The notes below the pieces were generated by a model. It was not told the DNA's origin. It worked only from the letters and a program-made list of their open reading frames with translations, and did no database searches. From contig NW_015622541.1 in assembly GCF_000835495.1 (NCBI RefSeq), positions 1,116,001 through 1,180,000 of the forward strand: 64,000 nucleotides of DNA, read 5' to 3'. This document shows, piece after piece, positions 54,623 to 64,000 of the stretch; position 1 is the stretch's first letter, and each line of letters opens with the position of its first letter. A program made the position numbers and the translations under genes. The stretch comes from Cladophialophora immunda (taxonomy: Eukaryota > Ascomycota > Eurotiomycetes > Chaetothyriales > Herpotrichiellaceae).

Positions 54623-56584
54623 ATGAGCAAACAAGCTGAAATCGGCAACCTCGGCGAGGTGGTCCCGGAGAGCGCCAGTGACGATGTTGTCATGGGCGAG
54701 AAGCAGGGCACCTCAAGGGATGTGGAGGATATGAAGCGTATGGGCAAAGAACAGCTGTTCAAGGTAAAATCCCTCTCTGCGCCCTGCCCGTCCAAGTCGC
54801 CCAAGGCAAAGTGTTGACAATGGAATTTCACAGCGTAACTTTGGTTTTTTGTCCATCTTTGGCTTTGCCATGATTCTGATGCAAACCTGGCAAGCGCTGC
54901 TCGGGTCAGTCTCCCAACAATGTTGCATGACACCCCCTCGTCGAATGTCGCGCTGACCGTAACAACTACAGTACTATTGCCTTCGGTCTCGGCAATGGTG
55001 GGACAGCGGGTCTGATATACTTGTACATCATCGTCGTGGTTTTCTTTACTATGGTCAACATTTCGATGGCTGAGATGGCTTCCATGGCTCCTACAGCAGG
55101 TGGTCAATATCACTGGATCTCCGAGTTTGCGCCTCGAAGTCAACAAAAGCTCCTCTCCTTCATCGTCGGCTGGCTCTGTACTCTTGGCTGGCAGAGCGGT
55201 GTTTCGATTGGTTGCTTTTTGGCGGCCACCGAAATCCAAGGTCTGATTGTCCTCAACAACGACTCTTACGTCTATGAGCGATGGCATGGAACCCTCCTCA
55301 CCATTGCCATTGTGCTCTTTGTCGCCTTTTTCAACACCTTCCTCGCCAAGCATCTGCCTCTGGTCGAGGGCATGGTTCTCTGTTTGCACGTGGGCGGCTT
55401 CATCTGCATCCTTGTTCCTTTGTGGGTGCTTGGCCCTCGTGGAAACTCCCACGAGATCTGGACTGTCTTTGAAGACGGCGGTGGCTGGGGTTCAAGTATG
55501 CTGCCAAACCCCTCCGAGTTGTGATTCGCGCCCACTGATCCTCTCTTAGCTGGTCTCGCGACTCTCGTCGGCATCATTACACCTGCCACTGCTTTCCTCG
55601 GTGCCGATGCTGCCGTGCACATGGCTGAGGAGTTGAGGAATGCTTCCAAGACTCTCCCGAAGGTCATGATCTGGACTTCAATCGTCAACGGTGCCCTTGG
55701 TTTCATCATGCTCATGTAAGTTTCTGTGTCTCCACTAAATTGTCGAGCGTGTACTAACAGGTGTTACAGCACTTTTTGCTGTAAGAAGCTTCTCCCTCAA
55801 GCCATGGACTGTGTTCGGAGCTCCGGCTTGGTCCTTTTTTTTTTGGAAGCACGTGTCGCTGACATGATATAGATACCCTTGGCGACTTGGATAGTGTGCT
55901 CTCGACTCCGACCGGTTATCCTTTCATCCAAGTCTTTTATAATGCAACCGGATCCAAGGGCGGTGCTACGGCCATGTCGTGCATCCTCGTTCTATCGGCC
56001 GTGGCGAACGGTATGACCAACATGGCCACAGCGTCTCGTCAACTCTTTGCTTTTGCTCGTGATAAGGGTCTTCCCTTCCACACCTGGTTCGCTACGGTCG
56101 GAAGTCGGTTCGAAATTCCCGTCAACGGTGAGTCTTTGTTGCGGTCCCCTCTTCTTGTTCGAGAGCTAAGAACATTGCAGCTGTCCTCTTCACTGTCGCC
56201 TTCTCGGTCCTCTTCTCCCTCGTTAACATCGGCTCAACGGTCGCCTTCAACCAGATTCTGTCGCTCGGTGTCGCAGCTCTTCTGTCGTCGTACTTCATCT
56301 CGATTGCCTGCGTTACCTGGCGTCGACTTGCCCATCAACCACTCCTCGACCGAGTCTTTGACCTTGGCCGTTTCGGAATTCCCGTCAACTTTGCCGCCCT
56401 TGCGTTCCTCCTGCTGGCTTTTGTCATGAGTTTCTTCCCTGGGGCGGCCCATCCGACCCCGCAAACCATGAACTGGTCTTCGCTGGCATATGGAGCCGTG
56501 ATCATCATCGGAGGCATCTACTACGTGTTCTGGGCACGACATCATTATGTCGGACCTGTGGAATACGTCCGCAAGAGTGCTTAA
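54623..56584 (+). CDS. APC-family amino-acid/GABA/choline permease, copy B
   Basis: Seven exons: 54623..54763, 54834..54904, 54972..55495, 55550..55715, 55770..55780, 55873..56127, 56181..56584; 523 residues. Same family as copy A: QLFKRNFGFLSIFGFAMILM, NISMAEMASMAPTAGGQYHW, YERWHGTLLTIAIVLFVAFF, GADAAVHMAEELRNASKTLP, TGYPFIQVFYNATGSKGG, TASRQLFAFARDKGLP and TMNWSSLAYGAVIIIGGIYY. About 12 helices with a 47-residue cytoplasmic N-terminus. Exon 5 is a micro-exon of 11 nt that supplies most of TFCYT within a membrane helix; every junction is in phase. Exon 2 is 71 nt and in the same place as exon 2 of copy A. The sequence GYHW-region and TGYPF box are almost unchanged between copies. Substrate undecided. 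Confidence 0.92.
55770..55780 (+). other. 11-nt micro-exon of permease B
   Basis: Flanked by TTACAG on the left and GTAAGA on the right. With one base finishing an Ile codon, three codons (Thr-Phe-Cys) and one base starting a Tyr codon, it joins exons 4 and 6 in phase. Skipping it shifts the frame (11 is not a multiple of 3). Confidence 0.8.
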
Positions 56585-59511
56585 AACTGATTTTAGAAAA
56601 GGCGCCTTGGCTTGGTCTTTGGAGTTGCAATGTTCCCATGGTTGGGACCCGTATAGTCGACTTGTTCTCATGCACAAAAAGAAAAGAATGGCCTATATCC
56701 GAAATTGGAAAGCCTCACTTTATTCGAAACTGGAGTCGGCAACGGTCCACGGGTTACTACAGTTTTGGAATCAAGCTTTAGATGATGGATTGATTCCGAG
56801 GTGTATAGTATCTCTTTCGCATGCACGACTCGGACGGCAACACCCGGACGAGGTCAGTATATATATCATGTGAGAAGCGCCTTCACAATTCCACCTCTTG
56901 AATTAGCTCCTGCTGGCTCCTTAGCTGGTTTTCTTGTTTCCAGTCTTCATGCGCCCTCTGCGTCCGCTGCATCGAGACATACCAATGCCAGCCTGGCCGC
57001 GGGCGTGGACACAGTAAATTTGTAGTTGATACAAAGTATACTATCCAACCCCGGTACTAGGACTAAACAGACGAGCATGGTACGTGCATTATAGACTATT
57101 TACCAAGTACAAACACATCTATTCAAGCAGCCCCTTGTATGTGGATGTATCAGACTGAGGTTGGGGTTCGAGTGAGGGCGGGACCAGATGGAGCTGGAGA
57201 GCTGGATGTTGCCGTCAAGCGTGTGGATAATAGTGGGAAAGCAAAAAGTGAACGGGAGCGGGCCGTTGATAGCTGACGAAGGGGAGGCTTGTTGATCAAC
57301 CGTCTCACGTTAGACGGGTCATGGTGGTTTGGAACGGGGATGTGGGTGTAAGCAGTATTTGTGAGCGTTTAAGTGTGAGAATGTATTAGTATACTCGAGT
57401 ACGTACAAATTATCCCATATCTATCTATCCCAACCACAAATCTCAGAGAGCCTAGGGCGGGCCTCCACAGTCACTGGCTTGGCGACTAGGTCAGTCACTT
57501 TGGATCGCCCGCCTCTCGCACTGGGCGTCTTGTAGCGAAAAGCGCTGTCTTCCCGATCCCAACCCAAGGTCCACCCCCAGGAGGGGAGGGCAGAGTCTCA
57601 GTCTCCTTGGGTCTTCGCCATTCGGGGACCAGATCCTGGACGCGGCCGGGTCACCAAGGGCCTCCCTCACATGATGTTCGCAGACATGTAGACCACGGTA
57701 CACGAGATGGTGCTAGGTAACACAGCAGCACATTAAGGTCGAATTGTGGGCTGGCTAGCAGCGGGCAATACGAAGGAGGCGCACGGCATGGCACGGGTTA
57801 GGGCTGGCGATTCTGTTGGGGATAGGCATGCCTACTTCTTCTTTTGCCTAGTCAAAAAGCGCCCCAGGTCGGACCCTGATCACAAGACGAAGAAATTGTA
57901 GATTCTCCAGCTCTTTTGTCGGTGATGGGCTGCGTTGTCACAGTGCTGAGAGGAGTGGGAGGGTAGAGATGTGTGGTGGTGGTGATGTTATGTGTGGTGG
58001 TGGTGATGTTATGTGTGGTGGTGGTGATGTTATGTGTGATGGTGGTGATGTGATGTGTGGTGGTGGTGGTCATGGTGGTGGTGGCGGGATGTGGACAGGG
58101 AGATCGAGTCCTTCGCCTCCCCTCCATCTTCTCTACACGGCCCAGGACTAGTCGGGGAAGACGGAACGCGTGCCTCTTGCGATGTCTCACTAGCCAGTCT
58201 GTGTGGAGCATCCTGCTCTCAATCTGCTTCTCTGTTCGTATTGAGCATTGGCATGCACCTGGTGATGGGCTGCAAGCTGGAGATCCGCGCTCCGCCAGCA
58301 AAGCCATCGCATATGTTGCTGCAGACCAGCCCAACCCTGGCAAGCATTTCACGGGGCTTGCGCCTCTGTGATCAACTCCTTCCCACCCTGGGCCTGTCTT
58401 GTAAAGGCTTGGGATTGTCGCTGGTTGGCCGATCAGCCTGGTCTGAGATTCCCCGACGTGCCTCTAGTCTGAAATCCCTCGCTTGAGCGCCTTTTAGCTT
58501 CCTTCTGCTTGTTCGCTGCTTCTCAACGACATGGCTGCCTTGCCATCCAAGAGACCAGGGCTTCAATGCCTCTGTCGATCGACCAGGCATACGCAGGATT
58601 TGACGCAGCCCATGGCCCAGACGGGGAATTCCAGCTGTCTCAAAGGGGACAGCCCAACAGCCCAATCCACCTCTCAACCAGAAGTCCAACGAGGAGACAG
58701 AGCCCTGTGGAAAGTTCCGCCGATCCAGATGTCCACCAAGCGGCAGAAATACGAGCTTGACTGGGCCGCCGTCTATTCGCCTGCGGAAGAAGCAATGTCT
58801 GGTCCAATCTTTACGTCACGACTTGGTGCTCTTGCTACCTTGGACGCGGCCAAGCGATGGTAGCGTGGTTGAGATTCCTGGTGATGGCTGTCATCGTCTC
58901 CCCCCAATTGGATTCCATCCAGGAACCTCTCCATCTTTCTCGCTGCCACTGGTCAGGCTCCTCGCGCTACTGTGGCTTCAGCTCTTGCGGTAAGCGGTGA
59001 GGCGCCTCGGGGGACAACTCTGCCCCCCAGAGTTTGCTCTCCCGCCAACCGAGAGATGATCCACCAAGGGCCGCGATCATTTCTCATTTCTCGGATCTCC
59101 TGGGATCGAACAATCATTCGACCTGGGCCGTGTTCAATGCCTGCCTCCAGCGAATGCGCTGTCTGCTTGGATTTCTGGCCCTCTGAATGAGAATGGAGGA
59201 GAGGTTTGCAAAGCCCGCACCATCACCCCTTGGGAAATCACTTGTTGGGACCATATACGGTGATTGCAAGTGCCCTGACATCCTAGGCGCATGCACAGCT
59301 ACCAGGGTGCTATCTCCCCCGCCTTTGCCATCTCCCTCCCGTCCAGCCTTATATCTCCCATGAACTTCGTGTTGTTTCTTTTTTCGTTCTTTCTTTCTCT
59401 TCCTTCCAGCGCCCAGAACCCATCTGCTCTTTGACTTTCCAACATTGGTCTCTATGCTGGTGCGGCCGCAGGAAGAATTACCGGCATCGAGACGATCTCA
59501 CCATTGAGAAA
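56585..59511. other. Long intergenic region (2.9 kb) with a minisatellite
   Basis: Between permease B (+) and the NACHT gene (+). Holds a 21-bp tandem repeat (separate entry) that creates artificial Gly-rich frames. No conserved coding frame found; a C/T-rich leader with a T-rich run (about 59370-59400) precedes the NACHT start. Confidence 0.45.
57969..58089. repeat. 21-bp minisatellite
   Basis: Units begin at 57969, 57990, 58011 and 58032 with consensus ATGTGTGGTGGTGGTGATGT(T); the first three are identical, the fourth has two changes, and a degenerate GGTGGT-rich tail follows. Strong G/T asymmetry. Translation gives a Met-Cys-Gly-Gly-Gly-Asp-Val repeat, which I regard as incidental. Confidence 0.9.
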
Positions 59512-62500
59512 ATGGCTTGTCCACTACCAAGCATTGATCCCTTGTATCAAGACCTCGACCATGCCAGAATCCAGTTTCTGGACCGCCTCGCCGAGGATGA
59601 CAGAAATTCGTTTCAGGCTGTTGGCACTCCAACAGACTTGAACTCTGACGCTGTGCAATTCTTGACGACGTTTCCAGGCCATAAGAGAACTGCCAAAAAG
59701 ATGCTGCGCGGAGTAGCGGGACTGGTTGACGCCCTTGTACCCTATTTCGAGGTGCTTGGGCTTAGTATTCAACGGGTCACAGCATATGCAGCAGGGGTCT
59801 GGGGATCTATATTCCTGATACTCAAGGTTAGGAGATGCCTTTTCCCTTCGTCTGTGATCAAAGTGCTGAAGCATGGAAGATGGCAAGCCGATTTCCCACT
59901 TTGTTCGACAAGCTGGGCGAGTTGTTGCTGGAAGTGTCGACACGCATTCCTCAATATCGAAACCTTCTAGAACGGGCGCAACTGGATGCGTCTCTATTTT
60001 GGCTGTTGACCGCGAGTGACAACCTGAACCGGTCGCTGCGACGGCTGTACCGTGATCTCTTCCTTTTCTTCGGCGACGTGGGCAGAGTGTTTACCCAGAA
60101 AGACGAAAGTATGCAGCCCTCCCAAGCTCTTCAAGTGGTACATAACCCAATATAGGGCTAAGGAATGCGGCTGTGGCCACCACTGATGTGTGCCGTCCTT
60201 TCGCACTACGATTCGAAAACTTTCTGAAGAGAGTCGCCTTTCACGCCGAGGTGTTCGACTCAGAAATGCTCACACTGCCACAGGGGGATGCAGAAACTTT
60301 GCGTGCCTGTCATGAAGGAGCCCGAATTCGAGGGAAGCCGCCTTTTGAGCAAATGCCGAAATATGCTCATATCTTTGGGGAAGTCGACCAAAGATTGGGT
60401 GAAGTTCCCACAAGCAAGTTTGCGCCATCCCAAGTACTAAGGCAGACCCTGACCAGCTTCTCCTAGGTGAACTAATCTGTAGCATCCAAGGGTGGTTACG
60501 GGCGCCGTCCTATGCTGCCGCCTTTGAAAGAGCCTATTCCCTCCGTCAAGCCGACACGGCAGAGTGGTTGTTTGAGCTTCCAGAATACAAGTCCTGGTTG
60601 ACATGTTCTCAAGAACCGGGTGGACCGTGTGAGCAGCCTGGCTCTCTGCTCTGGGTTACAGGTCAGCATTGTATTTCTCTTGGGCTCGCACTTGACACTG
60701 ATGTTGCCCTCAAAAACAGGGAAACCCGGCACCGGCAAGACTGTCCTTGCTGCTGCGACAATCTCGAACCTCCGAACGTCAGTCCGCTCGAAGAATCATG
60801 GCTCGAAAATTCTCTCCTACTACTTCTTTGATCAATGTCACCCAGGGCACAGCTCGATCCGCTCTGCGTACGCGTCGTTATTGGCACAAGTCCTGGATGA
60901 GTGCTCTCAATCTCTCGACATTCTTGATTTGTTTAGTTATGCCATGATTGGACGAACTCGCGAACACGAAACTGCAACGGCCGGCGACATGGCCGACATC
61001 ATCAGACTTTTGAAGCCACTGTTGAGTGACTGGTACATTGTCATAGACGCTGTGAACGAGTGTGAGGCGTCTGAAGCGTTCCTGAAGTGCCTTGCGGGCT
61101 CGGAGTCGACTCACAGACCAAGGATTATGCTATTCGGGAGACAAAATGCCAACATTCTTCACCGAAATGCACTTGAGGCGACCACGATCACGGTGACGCC
61201 AGCGCTCGTGAACCTCGATCTACACCGCTTTTTCATGCGCCATCTCGAAGACAGGCTCTTCTCGGATCTCTTGGATCGCGGCACCAACCTGGACGAGCTC
61301 GTATCTTCGCTTCTGATAGGCGCTAACGGGGCATTCCAATGGGCACAGCTCATGGCTACTTACCTGAAGTCCGAGGTCCTACCAGTCTCAGACCGAGTTG
61401 AAGCAATTCGACGCCTCAGGTCGGCTGAAAGTCTCGAAGATATGTACGCACGCACACTTACAGTCATTGCGCGGAGGCCAAGCGTTGAACAACTGTCTGC
61501 AAGGCGTATGTTCATGTGGATTGTCTTCGGTAAAGGTGTCGCTCGCCTCGATCAGTTCGAGGATTTGCTGCAGATGCTGATCTGCACAATCGGCCCGGGC
61601 CTCACGAACGAGGAAAAGGGATTTCATCTGTCCTTGTCTACAAATTTCGAACGCAGTATATCAAGAGCTTGTGGTGGTCTAGTCGAGGTGAGGTGGTCAG
61701 AAGAACTTCGAACCGGGGTATGCCGCTTCGTGAATGGCACCGCTCATAAATTCTTCCTGAGGAAGTGTGCTGACGCTGGCCGCGAGGCGAAACTCGCGAC
61801 GGGAGGTATCGAATACCTTCATCCCCCAGCTTTCGAGGCCGAGTCGGAGATGCTGATGTTATGCTTCCATTATTGCCAGGTCCAGCGGCAGGCGAGGACC
61901 GCTTTCGGAGCAGCGTCTAGGACGGCGGTGGACAACCCTCGACCCTTTCTGAGGTACGCCACGGTTTCCTGGGTCGAGCACCTGATTCAACCTCCAGATG
62001 ACGCCGAGAAGACGGTTGAGGCCGTCCTGAATATGCTACGGGGATTCCTCGATGACCGTGCTGGCATGCTGGCCTGGGTAGAAGCCATCTACACGCACAG
62101 GGCAGAATTCAAGACCATCACTGATAGACTACGTCGATGGGCGTCCGATGTATCTGCTTCCTACTCAGGCTCCCTTGTTGAGAAGGCCAACGAGGTTACC
62201 AAACTGGTGTATGCTCTGGTGGGAGACCTTGCCGAGCTCGACAAGGCGTGGAGATATAAACTGCTGAGGAATCCGACTCTTCTCCGGAAGGACATCACGG
62301 CCTTCAGTCACAGTTTATTCTTCCCGCAGCCGGAGCCGCAGCCTCCAGCGACCGCGACCGTCTCCCACCCAGTGCCCATGCCCGCACCAGAGGGGCTGTC
62401 AAGTCTGAGTTCGGCTCCTCTGTGTCAGATATCGCACGAGAAGGATGGCGGAGGCAGGTCTGCTACTCTGAAAATCTGGCCCTCCGTGGCATTCGCCAAT

Positions 62501-64000
62501 GGGTCCCAAGGTGGCTCCTCGCCCGCTGCTGGTACGTCCAACGAAACGTATCAAGGCTGGGTTGCTCAGTATCAAATATGGGTTCGGGGAAAAGGATATG
62601 GGGACGCTGTTCTCAAAGAAGAATGGGATTTCCCACTGAACGAGCAGGAGGTTGCATCCCACATGGCTCTCATCCCCGCTGGGTTCAGGACTTGCCTGGG
62701 ATCCGTCGATGGTGCCTTCAACGAGGCTGATGTTGTCCGACAATTTCCTATCAGTATCGATCGAGATCTCGACGTGTTTACCGTCCTGCACACCGTTTAC
62801 ATTCTCGACCGAAACCAATCGTGCTCCTCCCACACTGGCGAGGCGAATCAATGTCAGTGGGTGCGAAAGTCCCTCCCCATCGGCGGTAATGCGAGATCGC
62901 TTGCGGTTTTCCAACCAGTGGATCGCGGCGTCGAAGACCGTTGTGACAATGCGCGGAATACGACTGAGCACCACAGTGTCTTCCAGACCCCTCGATCGGC
63001 AACCTTCCGGATCTTCTCACATAATGGTCTGGTCATTTACCAAGGCGTTGCAAAGGGCAACCATGACAAAGGACTGGACCACTGCAGCAGCCGCTTCGTG
63101 AACGAAAGCTGCTTCATGGTGATCTTCAAGATCGTGACCGACCCCCACGATGTCCTCATCAAAGTGGTCGCAACTCTGGACGGCCTTGACTTTGCAAACG
63201 TATTCAACGGCTGTGTCTTCCACCCGAGCCTGCCGTTGGCGGCCCTCATCTGGCACACGGGTTCGTTCTGCCACCGTGCTGTCCTCTGGAGCTTTGCCAG
63301 TCCGAGTCCCGTCAGGCAATTTGGCGTCAACTGTGTCACGCGGGTTGACTTCGAGAATGGCGACGCGATCACTGCCGAAGTGCTGGCCGATTGCGGCCCG
63401 GTGGCCCAAGTCCAGTTTTCAGGATGCGGCAACAAATTGCTGCTCGACCTCCCGTTCCACTACTGCCCGGGAGTCTTTGATCTCCAACGCAGTTCTGCGT
63501 ATCACGCCGCGGTGGCTGAGCACAAAAAGTCGCAAGGGCCCAGGGTCGAGCAGCGATCCGGCATGTCTCGCCGTTGTCTGCTTCTGCACCAGGCGCAGTC
63601 TCGTCTCTCATCGACCGTGGGGATCCAGAGGCCGCAGCACGCGGTGCAACAATGTGGCCATGTTGGGCGACGAGCCCAGAGCGTTTCTCACCACGTCTCG
63701 AGCCTCGATTTGGGTGGGCAGACTCCCGGTCCGTCAACCCAAGTCAGCCTTCGGTCACCCGAGACAGGCAGACAAGACAAGATCAGCATCAACACGGATC
63801 ATTCGCTTCAGTCGTGTTATAGCTGGAGGGGCTCCATGGGACCGCCGCCGCGTCCGACCATCACCAACAACTTCCAAGCCATAGCACCTAGCAGGAAGTT
63901 GAACACGGACTATCAGCCTGTCCTGGCACCGACGCCATGTCATTACGGGGATGACCCGATGGAAGGGCCCTCGTCAATGGTCGTCACATCAACCGTTCAT
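59512..64000 (+). CDS. NACHT NLR-like protein with degenerate C-terminal propeller, 3' partial
   Basis: Exons 59512..59826, 59880..60108, 60156..60398, 60467..60661, and 60720 open to the window edge; at least 1421 codons. N-terminal helical domain as in fungal NACHT proteins (VDALVPYFEVLGLSIQRVTA, FPTLFDKLGELLLEVSTRIP, FENFLKRVAFHAEVF, and the boundary text RQADTAEWLFELPEYKSWL). NACHT ATPase: P-loop GKPGTGKT at 328-335, YYFFDQCHPGHSSIRSAYAS, and Walker B WYIVIDAVNEC with Asp437, Asn440 and Glu441; then PRIMLFGRQNANI and ANGAFQWAQLM. After a Pro-rich linker (about residue 870) comes a beta-rich region with CVFHPSLPLAALIWHTGS and AVLWSFASPSPV, like the divergent WD-type propeller found at the end of some fungal NACHT proteins. 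No stop is reached. Probable cytosolic STAND sensor for non-self recognition; role inferred. First in-frame ATG used as start. Confidence 0.82.

Noticed and set aside
57969..58089. CRISPR-like array
   Set aside because: Units are contiguous with no unique spacers, and this is a fungal nuclear sequence; it is a simple minisatellite.
57852..58486. Gly/Cys-rich and Thr/His-rich ORFs over the minisatellite
   Set aside because: Their length comes from translating the 21-bp tandem repeat in several frames; no conserved sequence outside the repeat.

Overview
The window is nuclear DNA of a filamentous ascomycete (Pezizomycotina). Most genes carry short introns of about 50-120 bp with GT..AG borders. 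They include fungal families such as Zn2Cys6 regulators, SAT4/Pth11-like seven-helix proteins, TAM/LaeA-like methyltransferases, berberine-bridge oxidases and NLR-type STAND ATPases. An order such as Chaetothyriales is possible, but the sequence read by eye does not fix it. I built the gene models by hand: reading phase is conserved across every proposed junction, and the exon sums are whole numbers of codons.

Layout. 3-3194 (+): most of the ribosome-assembly GTPase EFL1/Ria1, cut at its 5' end by the window. 4160-7945 (-): an NLR with membrane anchor, alpha/beta-hydrolase, NB-ARC and TPR parts. 8366-15450: an accessory patch with a MetE-like protein (-), an FAD monooxygenase (-), a divergent LaeA-like methyltransferase (+) and a decayed P450 (-). 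15954-36987: mostly housekeeping, with exosome Csl4, vacuolar Vac8, a small Ser-rich ORF, U1-70K, a secreted FAD oxidase, mitochondrial mL43, a RING protein with SUMO-interacting motifs, splicing factor Prp19, a CPA2 cation/H+ antiporter and an uncharacterised Gln-rich protein. 39156-40921 (+): a Zn2Cys6 regulator. 41769-56584: a divergent gene pair, SAT4 seven-helix protein (-) and APC permease (+), present twice about 10 kb apart with a GNAT acetyltransferase between the copies. 59512 to the right edge (+): a second NLR-like gene with a NACHT core, cut at its 3' end.

How the genes may work together. Three nuclear RNA factors lie here (Csl4, U1-70K, Prp19), but their linkage looks incidental. 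The 8-15 kb patch looks like the tailoring end of a small or eroded secondary-metabolite locus: redox enzyme, methyltransferase, possible methyl-group chemistry and a dead P450, with no backbone synthase in view. The duplicated SAT4/permease unit is the most distinctive feature. A putative seven-helix membrane sensor shares a promoter region with an amino-acid/GABA/choline-type permease in both copies, with near-identical spacing and partly shared intron positions. The two NLRs at opposite ends have unrelated effector and sensor parts and may belong to the non-self-recognition repertoire.

Limits. No homology search, splice predictor or RNA data was available. Family calls rest on recognised motifs. 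Intergenic statements mean only that no coding or RNA signal was seen by eye.
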